Shown: positions 9,363-17,161 of the stretch, piece by piece
How the letters are laid out: each line of letters opens with the position of its first letter
How positions within the stretch are numbered: position 1 is the stretch's first letter
Assembly (NCBI RefSeq): GCF_033095985.1
Contig: NZ_AP026802.1
Span: forward strand, 1,178,001 to 1,242,000
Source: Xylocopilactobacillus apicola
GTDB lineage: Bacteria; Bacillota; Bacilli; Lactobacillales; Lactobacillaceae
Direction: 5' to 3'
DNA length: 64,000 bases
Notes under the pieces: generated by a model
The model's database searches: none
What the model was told of the DNA's origin: nothing
What the model saw: only the letters and a program-made list of their open reading frames with translations
Made by a program: the position numbers and the translations under genes

Positions 9363-9840
9363 AAGTTTTTCCTCCTTCAGGAAGGTTCTTAGAACCTATA
9401 ACTAAACAAAAATTCTAATTGTACTACGCTTGAGAAACACTCCTTAATAAAGACTAATCACTTTTCACCCCTCTTACCTTCCCAAATTTTATATTTTGGG
9501 TAAAAAAAATTGGTAATAAGTCATTCCCCACTGAAAACAGTTTGAGTAATTAACATTATCCCAATTTTTGTTTGACATTCAAAAATAAAATTTGTTCGAA
9601 AGTATCTACCTAGAAAAGGAAGAAAATCAAAGTTTCGACTAACCGGAACTCTAATTTTATCAACACTAAGGCCCTTGGCATTACCTAGACTCAGTTCTTT
9701 GATGGTTGAACTTGTCACTACCAAGCAACGACCGATTGTCAAGATCTTCCCTCCTTAGGTTTTTGTTCTATATCTCTATAATACCAATTTTTGGGCGTTT
9801 GAAAATATTTTTTTCGAAAAAAATAGAAAAAAATCTCAGA
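9363..9840 (-). promoter_or_regulatory. Long leader and promoter region of the bmpA operon
   Basis: This 478-base stretch holds no convincing gene. On the minus strand a candidate -10 (TATTAT at about 9777-9782) and AAGGAGGG (about 9749-9756) precede a TTG that opens a 73-codon frame (9521-9742) of unrecognised sequence. Its first codons (MTIGR) echo those of bmpA (MKIGR). Nearer bmpA, GGTTCTAAGAACC is a perfect 13-base palindrome at about 9387-9399. CCTTCCTGAAGG beside it can pair over part of the Shine-Dalgarno. I recognise no known riboswitch here. Confidence 0.4.
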
Positions 9841-10677
9841 TTATGAAAAAATCTCTAAATTTCTTAGTCCTGAACGTAATCTTAAAGCATCCCACGGCAT
9901 ATGTTCAGCGAGTGTCAAACCAACGATCTCACAAGATTTCTGGATCTCTTCTAAAAATTCAAGCACTTGATTAAGCATTAATGTACCTACAGCAGCGTCA
10001 AAATCTTTGAGATCTAAACCTGGTTTGGCAGGAAGAATCGAATAAAAGTCATCTGGCGCCAATACGTCTAGATCCCAGTGAATTGCTAATCGCTTGATTC
10101 CCTGATGTTTAATCCAATTACTCGCTGTTGTTAAATTTTCTGGTGTCGAAATAGTTAAATTTAACTGGTGAACTAATTTATCTTTAGGTCGCAAATCTTG
10201 AACTTGTAAACCTGCTAATAAAACTTGACTAGGCTTAAATGGGTGTACAACCGATTGATTAAAATCTTTTGCTCCTCGATGCATTAGATTAGCCAGAACC
10301 ATTTCATGTACATGATGGGAGTTACTTTCATTCGATACATCAGGATGTGCATCAAGCCAAATAATTCCTAAATCAAGTGGATACTTACCATGTAAGTAAT
10401 CAAAAGGAGCCTCGGAAACAGCGCAGTCACCACCTAGCGTAATCACTTTGGCTAAATTTTTCTCGACCAAAAGATCATAAGTGGCTTTCATTTGTCTCAA
10501 TAGCGTCTCTTGCCCGTCAATAGAAGTTAAACTTTCAGCTCCTTCTTCCATTGGGGCAAAAATCGTTTCGGCGGAACTCGGTGGAACTATTTGAGCTAAC
10601 AAGGATGCTCCAAAAGAATAATCTGGATTCATCCCGCCTTGCCATTGCTGATTAATTAAACAAACAGTTTGATTCAT
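9841..10677 (-). CDS. Arginase/agmatinase-family (ureohydrolase fold) enzyme
   Basis: The 278-residue protein has the ureohydrolase metal motifs DAHPD at residues 109-113 and DLD at 202-204. The first motif reads GGDC (82-85) rather than the arginase GGDH, so one manganese ligand His is Cys. The later Asp of DxDxxD is also Ala (DLDVLAP). GGDC occurs in a widespread, poorly characterised branch of the family, so arginase activity should not be assumed. AGGAGG precedes the ATG. It has no arginine-metabolism neighbours; its upstream neighbours are decayed gene remnants. Confidence 0.75.
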   Translation of the reverse strand: MNQTVCLINQQWQGGMNPDYSFGASLLAQIVPPSSAETIFAPMEEGAESLTSIDGQETLLRQMKATYDLLVEKNLAKVITLGGDCAVSEAPFDYLHGKYPLDLGIIWLDAHPDVSNESNSHHVHEMVLANLMHRGAKDFNQSVVHPFKPSQVLLAGLQVQDLRPKDKLVHQLNLTISTPENLTTASNWIKHQGIKRLAIHWDLDVLAPDDFYSILPAKPGLDLKDFDAAVGTLMLNQVLEFLEEIQKSCEIVGLTLAEHMPWDALRLRSGLRNLEIFS

Positions 10678-10679
10678 TT

Positions 10680-10873
10680 ACACGTCCTCCTACAAATAGA
10701 TTTATTCCTCTAGAAATGTCATGATTTCTAAACCAGCCAACCAATTGACCAAGTCCAAGATAAAAACCATCAAAAGGATCAATGCCCCAACCAGTTTTGC
10801 GACAAATCGCTGTTCTTAAAGCTAAAATTGCTACACCAATTACGATCAGGATCGACTTTTTAAATTTCTTCAT
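10680..10873 (-). pseudogene. N-terminal remnant of a YczE/YitT-like membrane protein gene
   Basis: The frame opens with a hydrophobic helix followed by KTGWGIDPFDGFYLGLGQLV. This is the GxGxDPF(D/T) loop of YczE/YitT-like proteins, which normally exceed 200 residues. After about residue 50 the family likeness stops, and the frame ends inside the arginase gene start. The ATG at 10871 lacks a good ribosome site. I read it as a truncated, non-functional copy. Confidence 0.6.
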
Positions 10874-10904
10874 TATTTAAAAATTACCTGACCATTAATA
10901 GATA

Positions 10905-11100
10905 TTAAATCACGATAACAGTAAAGTTTTTACGGTAACGGGAAAGCATACCGCTTCCGTCTTTGTTACGATCCACATAAATTAATCCAAACCTTTTCTT
11001 CATCTCAGCAATTCCATTACTTACAATATAAATTGGCGGCCATAAAGTGTATCCCAAGCTTGATGATAATTAATCCGATAATGATCAATAACAGTTTTTG
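10905..11100 (-). pseudogene. C-terminal remnant of a GH1 6-phospho-beta-glucosidase gene
   Basis: Reading the minus strand from about 11058, one frame gives LGYTLWPPIYIVSNGIAEMK followed by KRFGLIYVDRNKDGSGMLSR and a stop at 10905-10907. This matches the conserved C-terminal part of phospho-beta-glucosidases (GYTxWGxIDxVS...EMKKRYGFIYVDRD). Upstream the likeness moves to another frame (KTVIDHYRINYHQAWDTL), showing a frameshift. The catalytic domain is gone. The adjacent RpiR regulator may once have controlled it. Confidence 0.75.
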
Positions 11101-11161
11101 CCCATCGAAATCAACACTACTTGATTAGGTTTAGAATACCACTAATAAGGCATGAAAAAAT

Positions 11162-11235
11162 TTAACAAGCAAAAAAGGACCAGAAGTTTCAAAAAAACAG
11201 CAAATTTGCTGCTCAAAATGAAACGTTTAGTCCTA
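11162..11235 (-). terminator. Intrinsic terminator after the rpiR gene
   Basis: On the minus strand CAGCAAATTTGCTG is followed by seven T. An outer arm (AGGACTAAACGTTTC with GAAACTTCTGGTCC) pairs around it and is itself followed by TTTTTT. Two nested hairpins directly follow the rpiR stop codon. Confidence 0.75.
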
Positions 11236-11242
11236 TTAAATT

Positions 11243-12073
11243 CTATCGACGTTCAATTAAATCAGCAGAAGATTTAACCACTGACGAATAATTAATCACC
11301 GTCAAACCAGAGAAAAGAAGATCTAGAACGTAATTTATGGCGGCCATTTCACTCACCACTTCCAAGCTATTAAGATTGCTGGTGCTTGGGACTTTAAAAT
11401 ATACGTCAACTAACTGTGATAAGGAATCGTCACTATTCCCTCCAATCCCAATCAGATAAAAGTCTTGACCCTTCAAATAATTAGCAAATTCTATGATAGC
11501 TGAGTTGCCTCCTGTAAAAGAAAGCAAGATAGCAGCTCGGTTTCGTTGATTTTTAGTAACAGCAATAAAATGTTCGTTAATATTAGTCTGTTCCGAACTG
11601 TTGTAGCCGAGGGTACGAAATTTAAAAGCGGCAGCGACACCACAACTTTCCGCAATTCCGTTTCCGTAAATATCAATTAGACTCATTGTCGCCAACTTTT
11701 GTAATGTACTTTCAAGAATTGTTGGTTCAATTTGTAAGCGAGTTATTGTCAAGGCTTCATTATAGATCGACATTATACTCGTTGATAAATTCTTAATCTC
11801 TGTATCTTGATTTACTGGTCTTTTTTTGGATACTTCTAGAACTCGCTGTTGTTCAACAGTTTCGATGATAAACCTTTTCTTGAAATCCGTAAAACCGGAA
11901 AAACCAATTTTTTTGCAAAATCTCAAAACCGTTGACTTGCTTGTATAAGTTAATTTCCCAAGTTTTAAAGCTGTCAAATCATTAATTTGATCAGGGTTAT
12001 CAAGCAAAAAGCGCGCCAACTCAGATTCAGCATTTGAAAAATCACTAATTTTTTCTAAATCATCTAAAAGCAA
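11243..12073 (-). CDS. RpiR/MurR-family regulator (HTH plus SIS domain)
   Basis: The 276-residue protein has an N-terminal helix-turn-helix (about 1-75; the recognition region TYTSKSTVLRFCKKIGFSGF is highly typical) and a C-terminal SIS sugar-phosphate-binding domain (about 110-260; DIYGNGIAESCGVAAAF and AILLSFTGGNSAIIEF). Such proteins sense phosphosugars. The presumptive target beside it, a phospho-beta-glucosidase gene, is only a remnant, so the present target is unclear. Possibly it regulates the MFS gene 16 bases upstream in the same direction. Confidence 0.85.
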   Translation of the reverse strand: MLLDDLEKISDFSNAESELARFLLDNPDQINDLTALKLGKLTYTSKSTVLRFCKKIGFSGFTDFKKRFIIETVEQQRVLEVSKKRPVNQDTEIKNLSTSIMSIYNEALTITRLQIEPTILESTLQKLATMSLIDIYGNGIAESCGVAAAFKFRTLGYNSSEQTNINEHFIAVTKNQRNRAAILLSFTGGNSAIIEFANYLKGQDFYLIGIGGNSDDSLSQLVDVYFKVPSTSNLNSLEVVSEMAAINYVLDLLFSGLTVINYSSVVKSSADLIERR

Positions 12074-12089
12074 TTTTCACCTCTTGAAA

Positions 12090-13280
12090 TTACCTTTTTC
12101 GATTGACTTTCGCTAAGACCACAACCAAAATCAGCGTTATCAAAAAGAAAATTGCTCCTGCAATTCCTGTTGCTGGCAATTTCCAATTACTAACAACAAC
12201 TCCACCCATCGCTGATCCTACAGCAATTCCAAGGCTCGCGAAAATGGAATTTAAAGATGAGGCAAACACAACTGCTTCGGGATATTCTTTTTCTGCAACC
12301 TCAAGTAAATAAATTTGAATTGGCGAATTAATTAAAGAAGCAAGTAAAGACATCGCCAAAAGAGCTATTAAACCAGTAACTTTGTTGTTTAACGTCCAAG
12401 GGAACGAACACATAATAATAATTTCCAGCGCAAAGAACCACGGCAAGATATGCATCCAGTCCCGCTGAGCCAAAGGTCCGCCCAGTTGATTGCTAGCTAA
12501 TGATGCTAGACCGTCACAAAGGAAAATTATAGTCACCCAAGCGGAAGCAAAATGCAGCCAGTTAGAGAGGATCGGGCGAAAATAAGTATAAACAACGTAG
12601 AACCCCGCCCAGTTGAATAAAGGAATTAAACTTGCTAACAAAATCCTCTGATCCTTCAAAAGGCTCATCTCACCACGTAAAAATCCTTTCTTGACTGTTT
12701 TGTGCATTTTCTCATTGGGATCGGAGTAATCATGTGGTAAAAATAGAATCAGTAATAATAGAGTAATTGCTGTTGTGATCGCAATTACCCAAAAAGACGT
12801 CCGCCAATCACTAATAGAAGTAATCCATGTTCCTAAAGGGACGCCCAAAACCGAGGCAATACTAAAGCCAGAAAAAACCCATGCAATGAGCTTGCCTTTC
12901 TTTGCCATCGGTGTAATGATGTTTGTAATTGTTAAATCAACTGAAATCAACGTCCCACAAACTACGGCAGTTATGATCCTTGCAAGCAGCAAAACAAAAT
13001 AGGAAGTTGAGATGGCAGCTAAAATATTCCCAAAAATCAAAATAATCATGAGACTAACTAAATAGCGATAAAGATTATTACGGCGAATTAGCGTCGTGAT
13101 AACCGGGGTTCCTAAAGCGTAAAACGCCGAAAAAACTGTTACCAGCAGTCCAGCGACAGATATTGAAACCTTTAATTCTGTTCCAATATCGACTAAAATC
13201 CCAACAATAATAAATTCACTCCAACCCAAAACAAAGGAAAGCAAAACTAATAAAACACTTTGAATTTTAAACGATTTCAA
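12090..13280 (-). CDS. MFS transporter, DHA1 (AraJ/YdhP-like) exporter
   Basis: The 396-residue protein has about 12 membrane helices. The N-terminus (LLSFVLGWSEFIIVGILVDI) and the segment VSISVAGLLVTVFSAFYALG match AraJ/YdhP-type drug or sugar exporters, as does motif C-like GFSIASVLGVPLGTWITSIS near residue 145. It should be a proton-coupled exporter; the substrate is unknown. It lies 16 bases upstream of rpiR and 23 bases downstream of the patatin gene on the same strand, suggesting one transcript. Confidence 0.83.
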   Translation of the reverse strand: MKSFKIQSVLLVLLSFVLGWSEFIIVGILVDIGTELKVSISVAGLLVTVFSAFYALGTPVITTLIRRNNLYRYLVSLMIILIFGNILAAISTSYFVLLLARIITAVVCGTLISVDLTITNIITPMAKKGKLIAWVFSGFSIASVLGVPLGTWITSISDWRTSFWVIAITTAITLLLLILFLPHDYSDPNEKMHKTVKKGFLRGEMSLLKDQRILLASLIPLFNWAGFYVVYTYFRPILSNWLHFASAWVTIIFLCDGLASLASNQLGGPLAQRDWMHILPWFFALEIIIMCSFPWTLNNKVTGLIALLAMSLLASLINSPIQIYLLEVAEKEYPEAVVFASSLNSIFASLGIAVGSAMGGVVVSNWKLPATGIAGAIFFLITLILVVVLAKVNRKR

Positions 13281-13303
13281 ATTTTATCCCCCCAAACTCA
13301 ATT

Positions 13304-14164
13304 TTACCGATTCAAGTATTCAAGTAAATTATCTAAAATCTTTAAGCCGTCGGCACGACCTTGATGATATAAAGCCGTTAATTTCTTCTTGTCTCGCTCC
13401 AGTCGATCGATCGTAATTGGTTCGTCTGGTGCAACAACAAAAGCACGACCATTTTGCTCTAGTTCATCTAACCAATCCAGCTGGTGATTGTAAATCAACG
13501 AATGATTGACCATTGTTTGAATGAACTCGGGATACTGAGAATAAAGCTGATTAGAAGCTTTTTCTTGCAACAACGTGATATCTTTAGCACGGTAAGCTCG
13601 ATCACGAGTCCTAACAACCACAATTTTATCAAACCCACGATTTGCCGCATAAGAGAACGGAACAGGATCAGCCGTTCCACCGTCCATACAAGGTCCTTTA
13701 ACCGTTGGCGCCGGTTGAGCAACAAAAGGCATTGAAGCTGATGCTTTCAAGTCATCATATAAGTCCTGCCCCAGCGGCTTTTCAAAGTAAACAGCCTGTC
13801 CCGTCTCGATCGAAGTTGCAACGACGGCAAAATCCATAGGAGACGCTTCATATGCATCTTCGTCAAAATTAATCCAGCCATCACCATGATCAGCAAATAA
13901 AAAGTCAAGATTAATAATCCCGTCGTAACGAAATACGTTTAAAGGCGAGATATATTCCCTGGCATCGCGATAGTTAACGTTTACTTGATTAGTTCGACCG
14001 AACTGGCGTGAAATAAAGTTAGCCCCACATAGCGCACCTGCCGAGACACCAACTACTAATTTAAATGCGATATTTTCTGCTAAAAAAGTATCCAGAACAC
14101 CTGCTGTATACTGACCACGAAGTGCTCCTCCTTCTAATACTAACGCTGCTTGATACATTTGCAC
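13304..14164 (-). CDS. Patatin-like phospholipase (YjjU-like)
   Basis: The 286-residue protein carries all patatin signatures: oxyanion loop GGALRGQY from residue 12, nucleophile elbow GVSAG (39-43, Ser41), and the catalytic Asp in MDGG (Asp161). It probably hydrolyses acyl esters of lipids. No signal peptide is present, so it acts inside the cell or at the inner membrane face. GAGGT lies six bases before the ATG. A TATAAT on the minus strand at 14191-14196 is a plausible -10. It heads a run patatin-MFS-rpiR. Confidence 0.88.
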   Translation of the reverse strand: MQMYQAALVLEGGALRGQYTAGVLDTFLAENIAFKLVVGVSAGALCGANFISRQFGRTNQVNVNYRDAREYISPLNVFRYDGIINLDFLFADHGDGWINFDEDAYEASPMDFAVVATSIETGQAVYFEKPLGQDLYDDLKASASMPFVAQPAPTVKGPCMDGGTADPVPFSYAANRGFDKIVVVRTRDRAYRAKDITLLQEKASNQLYSQYPEFIQTMVNHSLIYNHQLDWLDELEQNGRAFVVAPDEPITIDRLERDKKKLTALYHQGRADGLKILDNLLEYLNR

Positions 14165-14212
14165 CTCTAATTAAAAAAAGTTATTCCCCCATTATATATG
14201 AAATTTAACGAA

Positions 14213-14265
14213 ACAAAAAAGCAACTTAACTGACATTAATCAAAAGTTAAATTGCATTTTTCCCC
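14213..14265 (-). terminator. Intrinsic terminator after the blaR1-like gene
   Basis: GCAACTTAACT and AAGTTAAATTGC form a long stem with one mismatch. On the minus strand it is followed by a run of six T (14214-14219). It separates the blaIR-like pair from the patatin gene. Confidence 0.7.
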
Positions 14266-14292
14266 TGCGATAACTATTTAATATCTAACCTT

Positions 14293-15417
14293 TTATCTTT
14301 CTCTAACAGATAACTGTTTTAAATTTTCGTCAGTTGTGCGCGGAAAATTAACTAATGGACATATGTTTTTATCGTCTATAATCAAATAATATTTATTATC
14401 TTTTTTTAATACATACGTCTCAGGATCTTTTGGATTAATTTCGAAAGTACCTTCCGCACACTTAGGATTAGGATACGAAGGTTCAATAATAAACAAATTC
14501 ATAAATATCACAATAGACAACAACAACAAATTCATGAAATTAGAAGAATTTCTATTTTTGTAGCTTTTAATCAAAAAACTAACTCTTTGATCAAAGGAAG
14601 ACTTCTCTACCGAAGCAAAATAAGTGTAATGAAATTTATAATTTATAGCTCTTTCTTTTTTAAGAAGACTTGTAATCTTTGTTAAACAGTCGATGTAAGA
14701 TTCACATTCTTCAAGATTTTTATTCTTAACAACTCCAAAATCGGCATTTAAGTCGTGAAGTTTATAAATTCTTTTTTGAAACCAATAAATTGGCAAAAAC
14801 CACCAATAAATACAAACTAAGAGACCAACTATAAATTGTCGCAACCCGTCTCTCCTTCGGATATGAGCCAATTCATGTTCAATAACAAATTTATATTCTT
14901 CTTCCGTTAAATTTAAATCAGTTAAGAAAATTTTTTGCTTAAAAAAGCCATAATTAAAAGGCGAATCGTTTGTGGGTAAATAATAAAGTTTAACGTTTGC
15001 GGGAATCATTCCTTTAACTTTGGGCGATAAGTATTTTTCTGGTAGAGGATTTAACCGACGTAACCTGCGGAAAATATCCAAATTATTAAACAAAAAAATA
15101 CTTAGAAATATCACGCTTCCAATAAGCCAAATGATCTCTAAATAAAATCCCACATTAAATTTTCCTGGACTATTTTTGGGATAAGATCTGCCAATCGAAT
15201 AAAAGAAAGCATATACATTTTCTGATTCAATAGTTTTTGTAAACTTGAATTCAAAGGGAAAACATAACTTTGCTACCATAAGAAAACTCAAAACATCGAG
15301 AAAGAAAAGTGTATATTTTCGGTAAAATCTATTCTTGTTCATGAAAAGTCTAAATATCCAATCAAAAATGCCGAAAACGATTAACGACATAATGATTGAT
15401 GAAATAGTAAGTTGCAA
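14293..15417 (-). CDS. M56-family (BlaR1/MecR1-like) membrane metalloprotease without a penicillin sensor domain
   Basis: The 374-residue protein has about four membrane helices. A zinc protease motif HELAH (181-185) lies in a cytoplasmic loop after the YLPTNDSPFNYGFFKQKIFL segment typical of M56 peptidases. True BlaR1 proteins are near 600 residues and carry an extracellular penicillin-binding domain. Here a last helix near residue 300 is followed by only about 70 residues, so the signal is probably not a beta-lactam bound covalently. It should relay a signal by cleaving the BlaI-like repressor encoded six bases upstream. Confidence 0.82.
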   Translation of the reverse strand: MQLTISSIIMSLIVFGIFDWIFRLFMNKNRFYRKYTLFFLDVLSFLMVAKLCFPFEFKFTKTIESENVYAFFYSIGRSYPKNSPGKFNVGFYLEIIWLIGSVIFLSIFLFNNLDIFRRLRRLNPLPEKYLSPKVKGMIPANVKLYYLPTNDSPFNYGFFKQKIFLTDLNLTEEEYKFVIEHELAHIRRRDGLRQFIVGLLVCIYWWFLPIYWFQKRIYKLHDLNADFGVVKNKNLEECESYIDCLTKITSLLKKERAINYKFHYTYFASVEKSSFDQRVSFLIKSYKNRNSSNFMNLLLLSIVIFMNLFIIEPSYPNPKCAEGTFEINPKDPETYVLKKDNKYYLIIDDKNICPLVNFPRTTDENLKQLSVRER

Positions 15418-15423
15418 ATTAAT

Positions 15424-15798
15424 TTACTCCTTATATTCTCTAAGTTCCTTCTTCTTTTTTTCAGCAATTCCAATAATATCATCGATTGTTAAGCAGTCAT
15501 CTATTTCGGAAATCAAATTAACAACCATTTTCTTTCGATTAATTTTAGAAACTAAACTCGTGTAATAATCTTCTTCCAAAATCAATGCTTTGTACTGCTT
15601 AGCAAGAGTTGGTCCAGAATGAGTAACGCCAGTTGTACAAACAAATCCCTTGTCCTCAAGTTTCTTAAGAACAACTTGAACCGTATTTTGACTTAAATCA
15701 GAATTAATTCGAACAATTTCACGAGCCGTTAGTTCCAAATTCTCCTGAGACCATAACGTATGCATCACGTCTTCTTCACGTCGTGTTAATTTATTCAC
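15424..15798 (-). CDS. BlaI/MecI-family transcriptional repressor
   Basis: The 124-residue winged-helix protein carries the BlaI signature LTRREEDVMHTLWSQENLEL at residues 4-23 and LSQNTVQVVLKKLEDKGFV near residue 35. It should bind as a dimer and be inactivated by the partner protease. It starts with GTG after a strong AGGGGGTGA site. TTAGCTAA at 15857-15864 is a small palindrome upstream, but it does not match the classical TACAnnTGTA operator. Targets are unknown. Confidence 0.87.
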   Translation of the reverse strand: MNKLTRREEDVMHTLWSQENLELTAREIVRINSDLSQNTVQVVLKKLEDKGFVCTTGVTHSGPTLAKQYKALILEEDYYTSLVSKINRKKMVVNLISEIDDCLTIDDIIGIAEKKKKELREYKE

Positions 15799-16242
15799 AA
15801 AATCACCCCCTTATAAATTAGCTTGATTACTTCCTATTTATCTAACTAACGTTTTTTTAGCTAATTAAATGGAGAAGGATTTTTAACAAAGGAAATTTCC
15901 CTTCCTTATTTAAAATACTAATTATATCTAGCTCTAATGTATAAAAAAATTGGTACGTAACTTGTCGTATCAGATATTCATTTTAATCGATCGTTAAATA
16001 TATTTCAATTGCATTTCGTTTGTTAATTAAGCTGTTTTATTAGGCTTTCTAAATTCTTCGATGCGTGCGACACCTAGATTTTTTGGAATTGAAAAAAATA
16101 CAGTGTTTAATTGATCTTTATGTATTCTAAATTTTAGAAAATGGACTGATAAATCATAAATTGTTTTTTTCACTTTTGGGATAAATACACATTTAATTTT
16201 ATTTTTCGGGAGCACATTTCCTGATTAATTATATATTTTCTA
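15799..16242. other. AT-rich intergenic region between blaI-like and first SLAP gene
   Basis: This 444-base stretch separates divergent genes. It must contain the blaI promoter near 15800-15870. A 62-codon frame on the minus strand (16027-16215) starts with GTG, lacks a convincing ribosome site and has no recognisable likeness. I see no RNA gene or repeat. Confidence 0.4.
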
Positions 16243-16270
16243 TTTACAATATTTTAATACATGATAAAAT
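16243..16270 (+). promoter_or_regulatory. Promoter of the first SLAP-like gene
   Basis: TTTACA (16243-16248) and TAAAAT (16265-16270) are spaced by 16 bases. The 40 bases from here to the ATG, including TGAAAGCGAATA, are nearly the same upstream of the paralogue at 18076, so promoter and leader were duplicated with the gene. Confidence 0.6.
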
Positions 16271-16303
16271 GAAAGCGAATAATATTTATTGGAGGAAATT
16301 ATT

Positions 16304-17095
16304 ATGAAATTCAAATTCACAAAAATTATCGGGGCAGCAGTGGTTCTTCTATCCCCGCTTGCTGCTACTGGTACAGTTTTAGCAGATACAAACTCTGCGG
16401 CTACTTATGGAGGAGAAGCAATGACTCCTTTGAGTGGAAGTTTATTAATTAGGCATAACAACACAGGTGTTTTTGACAACCCGTATGATGCAATGCCTCC
16501 CAAAACGACATTACCTAAGGGAAGTAACTGGAAAGTATTCGGGTATTTAAACGGTTGTTATAACGTTGGAAAAAACCAATGGGTTAGACAAGATGACGTA
16601 ATCTATCCTTCTGAGTCAACGGCTTCCAATACTATAGGATATGTTAATTATGTCCCATTTTATGGAGTAAGAGTAACGACTTATCCAAGTTTAATGGAAA
16701 ACACTGTTATATTGAGGCACGGAACCGCCCTTAATATCACTCAAAAAAGTGTAATCGATGGCAAAACCTGGTATCAATTCAATAAAACAAATTATTTGAA
16801 CTATGGTTGGTGGACAGGTTCTACTAACGGCTCTGAAATGTGGATTCCAAGTGATTACGTCTCTTTTAATCCAATCTATACTCCATTAAAAGAAAATTAT
16901 CTGCAAGTCCAATACATTAAAGGATATAGTATTCGGGTCTTTCAATCACCTGATGGCAGCAAGCCAACCAATCAATATTTGAAAGACGGTACTTATTGGA
17001 AAGTATTTGGATATCAAAATGATTATTATCAAGTAGGAAATAATCAATGGGTTCAAGCTCCGTATGTCGCTTTATATGACAACAATCATAATTAA
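16304..17095 (+). CDS. Secreted SLAP/SH3-like repeat surface protein
   Basis: The 263-residue protein has a signal peptide with predicted cleavage after VLA (residue 27). Three repeats of about 60-70 residues follow (about 45-105, 108-188, 195-255). Each begins with a short strand and a Y(x)GxxV motif and ends with (Y)xVGxNQWV. This resembles the SLAP cell-wall-binding repeat of lactobacilli. There is no LPxTG or membrane anchor, so wall attachment by the repeats is likely. A TTG 15 bases upstream overlaps the Shine-Dalgarno GGAGG, so the ATG at 16304 is the start. It is a close mosaic paralogue of the gene at 18076. Confidence 0.72.
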   Translation: MKFKFTKIIGAAVVLLSPLAATGTVLADTNSAATYGGEAMTPLSGSLLIRHNNTGVFDNPYDAMPPKTTLPKGSNWKVFGYLNGCYNVGKNQWVRQDDVIYPSESTASNTIGYVNYVPFYGVRVTTYPSLMENTVILRHGTALNITQKSVIDGKTWYQFNKTNYLNYGWWTGSTNGSEMWIPSDYVSFNPIYTPLKENYLQVQYIKGYSIRVFQSPDGSKPTNQYLKDGTYWKVFGYQNDYYQVGNNQWVQAPYVALYDNNHN

Positions 17096-17120
17096 AAAAC
17101 ATCAATTATTGAAGATAACA

Positions 17121-17150
17121 AAATAGGTCCCCAATTGGAGACCTATTTTT
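17121..17150. terminator. Bidirectional intrinsic terminator
   Basis: AAATAGGTC (17121-17129) pairs with GACCTATTT (17140-17148) between converging SLAP genes. A and T runs on either side allow function in both directions. Confidence 0.88.
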
Positions 17151-17161
17151 ATTTACGATGA

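Noticed and set aside
9483-9502. CCCAAATTTTATATTTTGGG as a terminator
   Set aside because: The hairpin is not followed by a T run on either strand at the right side.
9363-9840. Purine riboswitch upstream of the nucleoside transporter
   Set aside because: No three-way junction core or conserved TATA/loop motifs could be found on the minus strand.
16027-16215. 62-codon minus-strand frame between blaI-like and the first SLAP gene
   Set aside because: GTG start without a proper ribosome site, AT-driven composition and no recognisable motif.
16265-16290. TGAAAGCGAATA near both SLAP promoters read as a catabolite-responsive element
   Set aside because: The right half of the palindromic cre consensus is absent; the shared sequence is explained by gene duplication.
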